NCBI RefSeq assembly: GCF_030816235.1
Contig: NZ_JAUSXT010000001.1
Coordinates: forward strand, 3,348,001-3,412,000
DNA from: Microbacterium sp. W4I4
Lineage (GTDB): Bacteria > Actinomycetota > Actinomycetes > Actinomycetales > Microbacteriaceae
DNA: 64,000 nt
Reading direction: 5' to 3'
The position numbers and the translations under genes are program-made. The notes below the pieces were generated by a model. That model was given only the letters and a program-made list of their open reading frames with translations. It did no database searches and was not told the origin of the DNA. Of this stretch, positions 7,900 through 16,119 are shown in pieces (the first letter of the stretch is position 1; each line of letters opens with the position of its first letter).

Positions 7900-9068
7900 C
7901 CACGACCGGATTCGCAGCCGTCGACCGGCTGCTCGACCTGGATGACCGGGTGTCTCCCGAGGATCGCGCCTGGGAGCAGAAGGCCGTCCGCCTGACCGCC
8001 GACCTCATCCGTCCCCACATCGAGGACGATTTCGAAGCCGCGCACTTCCGCGCGGAGATCCTCCCGGCCTTCGCCGAGGCGGGTCTGCTCGGCATGCACC
8101 TGAATGCTCCCGGCTGCGCCGGTGCCGGCCCCATCTCCTACGGGCTGGTGTGCGCTGCCATCGAGGCCGGCGACAGCGGCTGGCGCACGTTCGTCTCCGT
8201 TCAGGGGTCGCTCGCGATGACCGCGATCGACAGGTTCGGGTCCGAGCATCAGCGGCAGACGCTGCTCCCCGAGATGGCGGCAGGGCGGATGCTGGGATGC
8301 TTCGCGCTCACCGAGCCCGCGGGCGGCAGCGACCCCGGTGCCATGACCACCACCGCCGTGCGCGACGGCGACGAGTGGGTGCTCAACGGCGCCAAGCGCT
8401 GGATCGGGCTGGCCACGATCGCGGACATCGCCATCGTCTGGGCGCGCACCGATGACGGCGTCCGCGGGTTCGTCGTTCCCACCGACACGCAGGGCTTCAC
8501 CGCGACGCCGATCACGCAGAAGCACGCCATGCGCGCATCGATCCAGTGCGAGATCGACCTCGTCGATGTACGTCTGCCAACTGACGCCGTGCTCGAGCGC
8601 TCTCGCGGTCTCTCCGCCCCGCTCAGCTGCCTGAACGAGGCGCGATTCGGCATCTCCTGGGGCGTGATGGGGATCGCACGCGAGTGCCTCGCCATCGGAA
8701 TCGACTACGCGCTCGAGCGACAGTCGTTCGGCTCCGCACTGGCCGGCAAGCAGCTGGTGCAGGCGCGACTGGCCGAGATGATGGTCGGATATCAGAACGG
8801 CATGCTCACGGCCCTGCACATCGCGGATCGCAAGGCCGCCGGAGTGCTCCAGCCCGCGCAGATCAGCATCGCCAAGCTCAACAACGTCCGCACGGCCATC
8901 GCCATCGCCCAGTCGACGCGCGAACTGCTCGCCGGCGACGGTGTCACCGGGCTGCATCCCGTCATGCGGCACATGGCCAACCTCGAAGCGGTGCGCACCT
9001 ACGAGGGCACCGACGACATCCACGCACTCACGATCGGCCGGGCGCTCACCGGCGTATCGGCCTTCTGA
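7896..9068 (+). CDS. Glutaryl-CoA dehydrogenase-like enzyme (second copy, key residues kept)
   Basis: This 390-residue FAD enzyme closely follows the GCDH pattern. It has CFALTEPAGGSDPGAM, CLNEARFGISWGVMG and VRTYEGTDDIHALTIGR, where Glu370 is the catalytic base. Glu90 and Arg97 in IEAGDSGWRTF align with E87 and R94 of human GCDH (from memory), the residues tied to binding and decarboxylation of the glutaryl chain. The likely reaction is glutaryl-CoA to crotonyl-CoA plus CO2, though related dicarboxylic acyl-CoAs are possible. Its ATG overlaps the CoA-transferase stop by four bases. A SorC regulator follows nine bases downstream, in the same direction. Confidence 0.92.
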   Translation: MTTTGFAAVDRLLDLDDRVSPEDRAWEQKAVRLTADLIRPHIEDDFEAAHFRAEILPAFAEAGLLGMHLNAPGCAGAGPISYGLVCAAIEAGDSGWRTFVSVQGSLAMTAIDRFGSEHQRQTLLPEMAAGRMLGCFALTEPAGGSDPGAMTTTAVRDGDEWVLNGAKRWIGLATIADIAIVWARTDDGVRGFVVPTDTQGFTATPITQKHAMRASIQCEIDLVDVRLPTDAVLERSRGLSAPLSCLNEARFGISWGVMGIARECLAIGIDYALERQSFGSALAGKQLVQARLAEMMVGYQNGMLTALHIADRKAAGVLQPAQISIAKLNNVRTAIAIAQSTRELLAGDGVTGLHPVMRHMANLEAVRTYEGTDDIHALTIGRALTGVSAF

Positions 9069-9077
9069 GGAGCAGAA

Positions 9078-10049
9078 ATGGTTGAGATCGCGGATCGCAC
9101 CAAGCTCGCCCTGAAAGCGGCGCAGCTGTACTACGTGCGCGACCTGAAGATGAAGACGATCGCGGACTCGATGCACATGAGCCGCTCCTCCGTATCGCGG
9201 CTGCTCACGTACGCACGCGACACCGGGCTCGTCGACATCCGCATCAAGGCGCCCACGGATGGCATCTCCCGCCTGCAGCACGAGATCCGCCTTCGCGATG
9301 GAGTGACGGCGTACATCGTGCCCGTCTCCAGTGGCATGAGCGCACGCGACTGCTCGATGCAGGTCTCCCGTCATGCCGGCCGCATCCTGTCGGCGATGAT
9401 CGAGCCCTCCACCGTCGTCGGCGTGGCGTGGGGCACGACCATGGCGGGCGTCAGCCGGCATCTGACCGAGCGCGCGCTGCACGACGTGACCATCGTGCAG
9501 CTCAACGGAGCCGCGCACCCCGAGAACTTCGGGATCGACTTCGCCGGCGACATCCTCGAGCGCTTCGCGGCGGCGTTCAGCGGCCGGGCCGAGCCCCTGC
9601 CCGTTCCCGCGTTCTTCGACGATCCGCTGACAAGACAGGCGATGTGGCGCGAGCGCAGCGTCGCACGCATCCTCGCGCTGCACCGTCGGATGGACGTGGC
9701 CGTCTTCGGCGTCGGAGCCTCCGGATCCGACATCCCCGGTCACGTGTACCGCGGGGGGTACCTCAGCGACGCTGATCGTGCGGACCTGGAGTCGGCCGGT
9801 GTGGTCGGCGACATCGCCACCCGGTTCGTCCGCGCTGATGGCAGCCACGACGGCCTGGCGCTCAACGAGCGCTCCAGCGGGCCCGACCTCGATGCACTGC
9901 GCCGCACCCCTCGTCGCATCTGCATCGTCGGAGACCGCAGCCGCATCCCGGCGGTGCGCGGTGCACTGGCGGCGGGCCTCATCACCGACCTGATCATCGA
10001 CGAGCACTCGGCTCGCGAGATCACCAGCACGTATGTGCAGGGAGCTTGA
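9078..10049 (+). CDS. SorC/DeoR-family transcriptional regulator
   Basis: This 323-residue protein has an N-terminal helix-turn-helix (about 12-50, with TIADSMHMSRSSVSRLLTYARDTG) and a C-terminal SorC-type sugar-phosphate-binding domain (about 55-320). The ligand-domain landmarks VVGVAWGTTMAGV, VQLNGA and FGVGASG are present. The start ATG follows GAGGAGCAG. It lies between the acyl-CoA genes and the ABC importer genes in one orientation, which links the two groups. SorC regulators normally answer to a phosphorylated sugar, which fits the carbohydrate-type importer better than a fatty acid. It is a candidate reader of the palindrome at 6173-6189. Confidence 0.92.
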   Translation: MVEIADRTKLALKAAQLYYVRDLKMKTIADSMHMSRSSVSRLLTYARDTGLVDIRIKAPTDGISRLQHEIRLRDGVTAYIVPVSSGMSARDCSMQVSRHAGRILSAMIEPSTVVGVAWGTTMAGVSRHLTERALHDVTIVQLNGAAHPENFGIDFAGDILERFAAAFSGRAEPLPVPAFFDDPLTRQAMWRERSVARILALHRRMDVAVFGVGASGSDIPGHVYRGGYLSDADRADLESAGVVGDIATRFVRADGSHDGLALNERSSGPDLDALRRTPRRICIVGDRSRIPAVRGALAAGLITDLIIDEHSAREITSTYVQGA

Positions 10050-10054
10050 CCGCC

Positions 10055-10177
10055 ATGACAACAGGCGGTTTGCTAGCCGAGATCTCGCGCATGCACGACC
10101 CCGAAGTCGAGACGCAGACACACCTTCATCACCCGGGACTCCGCATTCCCGCGCGGCTGTCCACCACCATGGAATGA
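10055..10177 (+). CDS. Possible 40-residue small ORF between regulator and transporter
   Basis: An open frame starts at ATG 10055, six bases after the SorC stop codon and ten bases after GGAG (10041-10044). It ends at TGA 10177, eleven bases before the substrate-binding protein start. The product starts MTTGGLLAEISRMHDPEVET and has no membrane segment or recognised motif. Codon choice (TTG, CTA, ATT, CTT) is less biased than in neighbouring genes, which argues against it. The spacing argues for it. It could be a coupling or leader ORF, or simply untranslated leader. Confidence 0.25.
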   Translation: MTTGGLLAEISRMHDPEVETQTHLHHPGLRIPARLSTTME

Positions 10178-10187
10178 GAAGAATGCA

Positions 10188-11552
10188 ATGACGCACACAC
10201 CACGAAAGACCGCGCGACGGGCTGTGATCGGTGGCCTCCTCGCCACTGCGATGGTCGTCGTCGCCGGCTGCAGTTCCGGCTCGGCAGGCGCTCCTGAAGG
10301 CGGCGGAGTCGGTACGGCCAAGAAGCCCGTCACCGTCCGCATGATCGCCAACGAGGCATTCGCGAACCAGTGGCAGGACCTGATGGTTCCGGAGTTCAAC
10401 AAGAAGTACCCCAACATCAAGGTGCAGATCGACGGCGTGCCCTACGCCGAGCTGCTCGCCAAGAGCATGCTCGACCAGACCGGCGCCAAGCCGACCTACG
10501 ACGTGATCATCGCGGACGACCCGTGGATCCCGCAGCTCGCGCAGACCGGCTCGCTGCTGGACCTGAAGAAGGACGCCAAGCAGTGGACCGAGGACGACTA
10601 CGACTGGGACGACTTCTACGCCGCTCCGCTCGCAGCCGGTGAGTGGGATGGCGTGCAGTACGGCGTGCCCGTCCGCTCGAACCTGCTGCTGATGTTCACC
10701 AACAAGACGCTGTACAAGGACGCCGGCGTGCCGGTTCCCACCGACAAGCTCACCTGGGATGAGTTCTTCGAGCAGGCGCCGAAGCTCGTGCGCGACACCA
10801 ACGGCGACGGCAAGGCCGACGTCTGGGCCACCGACACGTACTTCACGCGCGACTCACTCACCCCGACCGTCTGGCAGACGGTCCTCAACTCGGACGGCGG
10901 CCAGCTGCTCGACAAGGACAACAAGCCGGCGTTCGACAACGCCGAGGGTGTGAAGGCTCTGCAGACGCAGATCGACATGATCGAGTTCGCCCCTCCCGGA
11001 GCATCCACCCACGGTTTCAACGAGTCTCTCGAGGCGTTCCGCCAGGGCAAGGTCGCGAGCCTGTTCATGTGGGGCAGTGTGTTCAAGGGCACGGCCGTCG
11101 ACCCCAAGACGACGACCCTGACTCCCGACCAGGTCGGCATCCAGGTCATGCCGGTCGGCGACAAGATGGCGGGTGCCCACCGCGGCATCTGGAGCGCCGC
11201 GGTGAGCTCGAAGAGCGCCAATCCCGAGGCCGCCTGGGCACTGACCCAGTGGCTGAGCTCGAAGGAGGGCGAGGTCTGGCAGGCCAACGAGCTCGGAGTG
11301 TTCCCCGCACGCAAGTCCACGCTCGCGTCGACTCCGCACGCCGGATCCGAATGGCTCGCTCCGGTCTTCACCGCGCTCGCCGAGGGCTTCCAGGCCGCCG
11401 GCGATGGCGAGATGTGGCGCCCGCGTCTGGCCGAGTCGGATGCTGTTCAGCAGATCCTCGCCACAGAGACCGCCCGCGCCACATCGGGTGAGGTCACTGC
11501 GAAGGAAGCACTGAAGAACGCCGCCGCTCAGATCGAAAAGCTGCTGGGCTGA
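10188..11552 (+). CDS. Sugar-type ABC transporter substrate-binding lipoprotein
   Basis: This 454-residue extracellular solute-binding protein belongs to the carbohydrate-type family 1. It has a basic N-terminus (TPRKTARR), a hydrophobic stretch and a lipobox VVAGC with Cys28 as the lipidated residue. Landmarks of the fold are NKKYPNIKVQIDGVPYAELLAKSM and WALTQWLSSKEGEVWQ. Two permease genes follow at once, but no ATPase gene is present. Actinobacterial sugar importers often share a distant MsiK-type ATPase. The ligand cannot be deduced. The surrounding acyl-CoA genes make a non-sugar or glycoconjugate ligand possible. Confidence 0.93.
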   Translation: MTHTPRKTARRAVIGGLLATAMVVVAGCSSGSAGAPEGGGVGTAKKPVTVRMIANEAFANQWQDLMVPEFNKKYPNIKVQIDGVPYAELLAKSMLDQTGAKPTYDVIIADDPWIPQLAQTGSLLDLKKDAKQWTEDDYDWDDFYAAPLAAGEWDGVQYGVPVRSNLLLMFTNKTLYKDAGVPVPTDKLTWDEFFEQAPKLVRDTNGDGKADVWATDTYFTRDSLTPTVWQTVLNSDGGQLLDKDNKPAFDNAEGVKALQTQIDMIEFAPPGASTHGFNESLEAFRQGKVASLFMWGSVFKGTAVDPKTTTLTPDQVGIQVMPVGDKMAGAHRGIWSAAVSSKSANPEAAWALTQWLSSKEGEVWQANELGVFPARKSTLASTPHAGSEWLAPVFTALAEGFQAAGDGEMWRPRLAESDAVQQILATETARATSGEVTAKEALKNAAAQIEKLLG

Positions 11553-11557
11553 TTCAT

Positions 11558-12481
11558 ATGGCCAGGCTCTCTTCTCAGACGACGACGCACCCCAGCAGGC
11601 GCAGGACGCAGACCATCGACCTGTTCAGCAGGTGGAGCTTCCTCACACCGGCGACGGTCATCCTCGTGGCGGTGCTCGCCTATCCGATCATCTACACGGT
11701 CGTCATCAGTTTCTCGGAACTGAGCCTGGCCACCTTCAGCCCCAGCTCGTGGGTGGGCTTCGACCACTACGTCGACGCCCTCAGCAACCCGAACTTCCTC
11801 AACTCCATCCTCGTCACCGGCATATATCTGCTCTTCGCGCTCCCGATCCAGATGCTGCTGGGCTTCGGCACCGCATTCCTGATGAACGCCGAGTGGAAGG
11901 GACGCGGCGTCGTCCGCGCGCTCTTCCTCATCCCGATGGTCGTCGCGCCCGTCGTCGCCGGTGGTATCTGGCGGCAGCTGCTGGACCCCCTGTGGGGTGC
12001 GGTCAACTGGTTCATCGGGCTCTTCGGCGCCCCGGCGCTGGACTGGCTCGGCGATCCGACGCTCGCGATGATCACCATCGTGCTCATCGACACCTGGCGG
12101 TGGACTCCGTTCGTCGCCCTGATCGCTGCGGCGGCCATGCTGTCATTGCCCAGTGACGTCTTCGAGGCCGCGCGCATCGACGGCGCCAACTGGTGGCAGA
12201 CGCTCACGAAGGTGACCATCCCGCTGCTGACCCCGATCATCGCCGCGACCTTCGTCGTGCGCTGGCTGGGGGCGGTGAAGATGTTCGACATCGTGCTCGC
12301 GTCGACCAAGGGCGGGCCGGGGCAGGCGACCAACGTGGTCAACCTGTACATCTACGAGGAGGCGTTCCGCGGCCTGCACTTCGCGGAGGCATCCGCCATG
12401 TCGGTCATCGTGCTCATCATCACGATGGTGCTCACCGCAGTGTTCCTGCGCGCGAGCAACAAGCTGGAGGAGAAGTTTTGA
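11558..12481 (+). CDS. ABC sugar-type permease (MalF-like)
   Basis: This 307-residue inner membrane protein has six predicted membrane helices, the first at about 31-53 (FLTPATVILVAVLAYPIIYT). The cytoplasmic EAA loop that contacts the ATPase is SDVFEAARIDGANWWQTLTKVTIPLL. It follows the binding-protein gene after five bases, and its stop overlaps the next permease start. With its partner it forms the membrane channel of a carbohydrate-uptake family 1 importer. Confidence 0.93.
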   Translation: MARLSSQTTTHPSRRRTQTIDLFSRWSFLTPATVILVAVLAYPIIYTVVISFSELSLATFSPSSWVGFDHYVDALSNPNFLNSILVTGIYLLFALPIQMLLGFGTAFLMNAEWKGRGVVRALFLIPMVVAPVVAGGIWRQLLDPLWGAVNWFIGLFGAPALDWLGDPTLAMITIVLIDTWRWTPFVALIAAAAMLSLPSDVFEAARIDGANWWQTLTKVTIPLLTPIIAATFVVRWLGAVKMFDIVLASTKGGPGQATNVVNLYIYEEAFRGLHFAEASAMSVIVLIITMVLTAVFLRASNKLEEKF

Positions 12482-13332
12482 GCATCGCAGTGAGGTCCCA
12501 TCGCACGCAGAGGCGCGTCGGTCATCAGGTGCGCATCTGGGCGGGCGTCATCGTCTGCCTGCTGTTCCTCTTCCCGGTGCTCTGGATGGTGATGACCTCC
12601 TTCAAGCTGCCGAAGGACATCTTCACCGTCCCCCCGACGATCTTCTTCACCCCGACGATCGAGACCTACACCAGCTATCTCCAGTACGCGGATGTGCCGC
12701 AGCGGATGCTGAACACGGTGATCGTCGCCTTCGGCGCCAGCATCGTGTCGATCGTCGCGGGAGCGATGGCCGGATATGCGCTGGCCCGCATCCGCATCAA
12801 GGGCGCGGCCACGCTGGGTGTGCTGATCCTCGCGTCGCGCGGCGTCCCGCCGATCGCCCTCGCCGTGCCGATGTTCCTCGTCGCACGCAACCTCGGCCTC
12901 GCCGACACGCATATCGTGCTGATCCTGGCGTACTGCTCGTTCCTGATCCCCTACGTGATGTGGCTGCTGCGCGGGTTCTTCGTCGCCCTGCCGAAGGAGC
13001 TCGAAGAGGCGGCGCAGCTGGACGGATGCTCCCGGATGGGCGCGTTCTTCCGGATCATCGTCCCGATCTCACTGCCCGGCATCGTGTCGGCGTTGATCTT
13101 CAGCGTGATCCTGGCATGGGAGGAGCTGCTGTTCGCCCTGGTGCTGACCAACAACTTCGCCACCACCATCCCCGTGGCCGTCGCCGGCATCGCCGGTGAC
13201 ACGGTCAACGGCGCCAACTGGGGCGCCCTCGCCGCCGTCGGCACACTCACCGTCATCCCGGTCGTGCTCTTCGCTCTTCTGGTGCAGAAGTGGCTGATCC
13301 GCGGGATGGCCGAAGGGGCGACCAAGGGATGA
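12478..13332 (+). CDS. ABC sugar-type permease (MalG-like), TTG start
   Basis: This 284-residue membrane protein has six predicted helices and the EAA loop LEEAAQLDGCSRMGAFFRIIVPISLPG. The frame has no ATG at the right place. TTG at 12478 lies seven bases after GGAGG (12466-12470) and overlaps the previous stop as TTGA, so it is chosen. GTG at 12490 is an alternative but is 19 bases from the ribosome site. It pairs with the preceding permease. The stop overlaps the next gene's ATG by four bases, which ties the DUF2804 genes to the transporter operon. Confidence 0.9.
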   Translation: MSIAVRSHRTQRRVGHQVRIWAGVIVCLLFLFPVLWMVMTSFKLPKDIFTVPPTIFFTPTIETYTSYLQYADVPQRMLNTVIVAFGASIVSIVAGAMAGYALARIRIKGAATLGVLILASRGVPPIALAVPMFLVARNLGLADTHIVLILAYCSFLIPYVMWLLRGFFVALPKELEEAAQLDGCSRMGAFFRIIVPISLPGIVSALIFSVILAWEELLFALVLTNNFATTIPVAVAGIAGDTVNGANWGALAAVGTLTVIPVVLFALLVQKWLIRGMAEGATKG

Positions 13333-14327
13333 CACTCGTGGGCGAAACGGAGATCACCGAGCGTGTCGCGCTGTCCCTGCCTGACGGCCGGGTCAACCCC
13401 GCAGCGATCGGCTGGTCCCGCACCCCGCTGCACGACACCGCGCTGCGCGGGTGGGGTCGTAACAAGCGGTTCGAGTACTGGTGCCTGATCACCCCCGAGC
13501 TCGTGACTGTGGTGAACATCTCGCACCACGACTACCGGGCGAACATCGCGGCGATGGCGATCGACCTGGACACCGGCGAGAAGGTGGCCATACGCAAGAA
13601 CAAGTGGCTGCCTGGCCGGAACAACGTCCCGGTGACGCTGCACGACGCTCCCGCCGAAGGGCGCGCCGACGGCATCGTCGTGCGCATCGATCCGGATGCC
13701 GAGGGCGTGCGCCTGTACGCGAAGGGCACCGGCCTCGAGATCGACCTGCGGGTCGACATCGCGCCCGGCCGCGAGTCGATGTCGGTCGTCGTGCCGTGGT
13801 CGGCGCGCCGCTACCAGTACACCAAGAAGGACAACTGCCTGCCGGCATCCGGCACTGTCACCATGAACGGCGTCGCCCGCGAGGTCCGTCCCGCGGATGG
13901 GTACGTCATCCATGATCACGGGCGCGGGCGCTGGCCGTACCACACGAAGTGGAACTGGGGTGCGGGCAGCGGCACCACCGACGGCCACGAGATCGGTCTG
14001 CAGTTCGGCGGCAGGTGGACGGTCGGAACCCCGTCGACCGAGAACTCGATCCGCATCGACGGCCGCGTTCACAAGATCAGCGAAGAACTGGTCTGGGAGT
14101 ACGACGACAGCGACTTCACAGCACCGTGGCGCATCACGGGTGAGCGCGTGAACCTCACATTCCAGCCGGTCCACTACCACCACCACATGTTCGACCGACG
14201 GGTCATCACCTCGCGCGGTGACCAGTGCTTCGGCACCTACAGTGGTGAGGTCGTCGCCGATGACGGCACCCGCTACGCGGTGCGCGACGTGTACGGACTG
14301 ATCGAGGAGGTCGAGCGCAAGTGGTGA
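13329..14327 (+). CDS. DUF2804 domain protein, first of a tandem pair
   Basis: This 332-residue protein matches the DUF2804 pattern over its whole length. It has no signal peptide or membrane segment, so it is probably cytoplasmic. Landmarks are NKRFEYWCLITPE (about 39-51), VVVPWSARRYQYTKKDNC, HGRGRWPYHTKWNWGAGSG, DGHEIGLQFGG and NLTFQPVHYHHHMF. The clusters of Trp, Tyr and His suggest a binding or active site, but no biochemical function is known to me for this family. Translation is coupled to the permease by an ATGA overlap. It shares many blocks with the next gene, so the two arose by duplication. Confidence 0.85.
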   Translation: MTLVGETEITERVALSLPDGRVNPAAIGWSRTPLHDTALRGWGRNKRFEYWCLITPELVTVVNISHHDYRANIAAMAIDLDTGEKVAIRKNKWLPGRNNVPVTLHDAPAEGRADGIVVRIDPDAEGVRLYAKGTGLEIDLRVDIAPGRESMSVVVPWSARRYQYTKKDNCLPASGTVTMNGVAREVRPADGYVIHDHGRGRWPYHTKWNWGAGSGTTDGHEIGLQFGGRWTVGTPSTENSIRIDGRVHKISEELVWEYDDSDFTAPWRITGERVNLTFQPVHYHHHMFDRRVITSRGDQCFGTYSGEVVADDGTRYAVRDVYGLIEEVERKW

Positions 14328-15343
14328 GCAATCTGTTCTCGCGTCCGGTGGCCAAGTCGGAGCGCGAGCACGTCGGCGGCGTCGTCGACCTGGTCGGGCC
14401 GCGCGATCATCTGAATCCTGCTGCGGCATCCTGGTCGCGCCACCCGCACATCCGCGCGAACATGCGCTGGTGGGGGCGTCGCAAGCGCTTCGAGTACTGG
14501 GCGATCTCAACACCCGATTTCGTGTTCGCCTTCAGCTTCTCGCACTCGGATTACCGGGGCGGCCTCGCGGTCTACTTCCTCGATCTGCACACGATGACCG
14601 AGGTGAACGACGGCGAGACCATCTGGCTGCCGGGCGCCTCCGATCTGCCCGAGGTCGCCGGTGCGGCGATGAGTCGGGTGACGAAGTCCACCTCCGTCTC
14701 GATCACTCCGGATGCCGAGGGCACGCTGCTGGAGCTGCGCGCCGCGCGCGTGAGCGCGCGCATCCGCATCCACGAGCCGGCGGGCCACGAGTCGATGGGC
14801 GTCGTCGTGCCCTGGACGTCACGCCGCTACCAGTACACCCGCAAGGACAACTGTCTGCGCCCCGAGGGCTGGGTCGAGGTCGACGGCGAGCGACGCGAGA
14901 TCGCCCCCGCCGTCTCCTGGGCGGCGCTGGATGCCGGCCGCGGCAAGTGGCCGGCACAGGTCGTCTGGAACTGGGCGAGCGGATCCGGCATCACGGACGG
15001 GCACGAGATCGGCATCCAGCTGGGCGCGAAGTGGACCGACGGCTCCCCGGCGACCGAGAACGCGCTGCGCGTCGACGGGCGCCTGGAGAAGCTCAGCCAT
15101 GACGTCGAGTGGCACTACGACACCAGTGACTTCACCAGGCCGTGGACGTTCACCGGTCCGCAGGTCGATCTGACGTTCACGCCGGTGCACAACCGGCACG
15201 CACTGGTGAAGAAGTACCTGTTCATGACCCGCGAGGATCAGGCGTTCGGATGGTGGGACGGCGAGATCCGTCTCGCGAACGGAGAGACCTACCGCGTGGA
15301 GCGGATCTTCGGCTGGGCGGAAGAGGTCCAGCGCCGCTGGTGA
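14321..15343 (+). CDS. DUF2804 domain protein, second of a tandem pair
   Basis: This 340-residue paralogue of the preceding gene has matching blocks: KRFEYWAISTPDF, VVVPWTSRRYQYTRKDNC, WNWASGSGITDGHEIG and DLTFTPVHNRHAL. The two chains have diverged clearly but kept the same domain, as expected for subunits of a heteromer or for two related activities. The start is GTG at 14321, ten bases after GAGGAGG. GTG at 14324, which gives a GTGA overlap, is equally possible. It is the last gene of the rightward operon and converges on the GntR gene across a terminator hairpin. Confidence 0.84.
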   Translation: MVSNLFSRPVAKSEREHVGGVVDLVGPRDHLNPAAASWSRHPHIRANMRWWGRRKRFEYWAISTPDFVFAFSFSHSDYRGGLAVYFLDLHTMTEVNDGETIWLPGASDLPEVAGAAMSRVTKSTSVSITPDAEGTLLELRAARVSARIRIHEPAGHESMGVVVPWTSRRYQYTRKDNCLRPEGWVEVDGERREIAPAVSWAALDAGRGKWPAQVVWNWASGSGITDGHEIGIQLGAKWTDGSPATENALRVDGRLEKLSHDVEWHYDTSDFTRPWTFTGPQVDLTFTPVHNRHALVKKYLFMTREDQAFGWWDGEIRLANGETYRVERIFGWAEEVQRRW

Positions 15344-15350
15344 CGAGTTC

Positions 15351-15378
15351 GGCATCCGGCTCGAGTGGGCCGGATGCC
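15351..15378. terminator. Bidirectional terminator hairpin
   Basis: GGCATCCGGC (15351-15360) and GCCGGATGCC (15369-15378) form a perfect 10-bp stem around an 8-base loop. It lies between the convergent DUF2804 and GntR genes. There is no T-run, as is common in GC-rich actinobacteria. Confidence 0.7.
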
Positions 15379-15381
15379 GCC

Positions 15382-16119
15382 TCACCAGGCCGAGGCCCGG
15401 ATGACGGGCTTGTCGATGTTGCCGCGCTCGAGCACGAGGGCTTCGAACGCCTCGAGGTGCCGGTCCATCGCACGGGCGGCGCCGTCGCCATCACGATCCA
15501 GGATCTTGCGGACCACCTTCGCGTGCGCCGCTCGCGCATAGTCGAGGTCGTGCTCATCGAGGCCCTCGTCCGGGGTGTGCCAGCTCGCCAGCGACACGAC
15601 GACCTTCTGGACGACGCGGAAGAACTCGTTGCCGGTGCACTCGGCGATGAGATCGTGGAAGTCGATGACCTGCGGAAGAGGATGCGGATTCTCGGCCACC
15701 GCCGCCTCGAGGAGGGTGCGCTGCTCGTCGGTGGCGTTCTCAGCGGCCAGACGTGCGGTCTCGCTCTCGATCAGCCGCCGGAACGTGAACATGTCGCCGA
15801 GGGTCGCCTCACTGCGAGCGAGGTGCATGGCGATCGTGCGCACCGTCGACTGCAGGTCCAGACGGCCCACCCGCAGGCCGCCACCTGGTCCGCGTCGAGA
15901 GACGATGAGTCCATCGGCTTCCAGCAGGCGAAGCCCCTCGCGCACCGTCGCTCTGCTCAGCCCGTACTTCTCGATCAGTTCCGCTTCCGAGAGGAACGGA
16001 TCGCCGGGGCGCAGTTTGCCGCGCACGATCGTCGTGCGCAGCTCGTCGGCGAGGATGCTCGAGGCCTTGGGAACCTTCGTGCGCGCGTTGTCCATACGGA
16101 TCGATTCGTCGGGACTCAT
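15382..16119 (-). CDS. GntR-family regulator, FadR subfamily (FCD domain)
   Basis: This 245-residue regulator has a winged helix at about 20-85 (SEAELIEKYGLSRATVREGLRLLEADGLI) and an all-helical FCD ligand domain at about 95-235. Acidic and histidine residues typical of metal-assisted organic-acid binding are present (FHDLIAECTGN). FCD regulators usually sense carboxylic acids or acyl-CoAs. The start ATG at 16119 overlaps the aldehyde dehydrogenase stop by four bases. A second in-frame ATG lies eight codons later. It probably controls its own operon and perhaps the whole island. Confidence 0.93.
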   Translation of the reverse strand: MSPDESIRMDNARTKVPKASSILADELRTTIVRGKLRPGDPFLSEAELIEKYGLSRATVREGLRLLEADGLIVSRRGPGGGLRVGRLDLQSTVRTIAMHLARSEATLGDMFTFRRLIESETARLAAENATDEQRTLLEAAVAENPHPLPQVIDFHDLIAECTGNEFFRVVQKVVVSLASWHTPDEGLDEHDLDYARAAHAKVVRKILDRDGDGAARAMDRHLEAFEALVLERGNIDKPVIRASAW

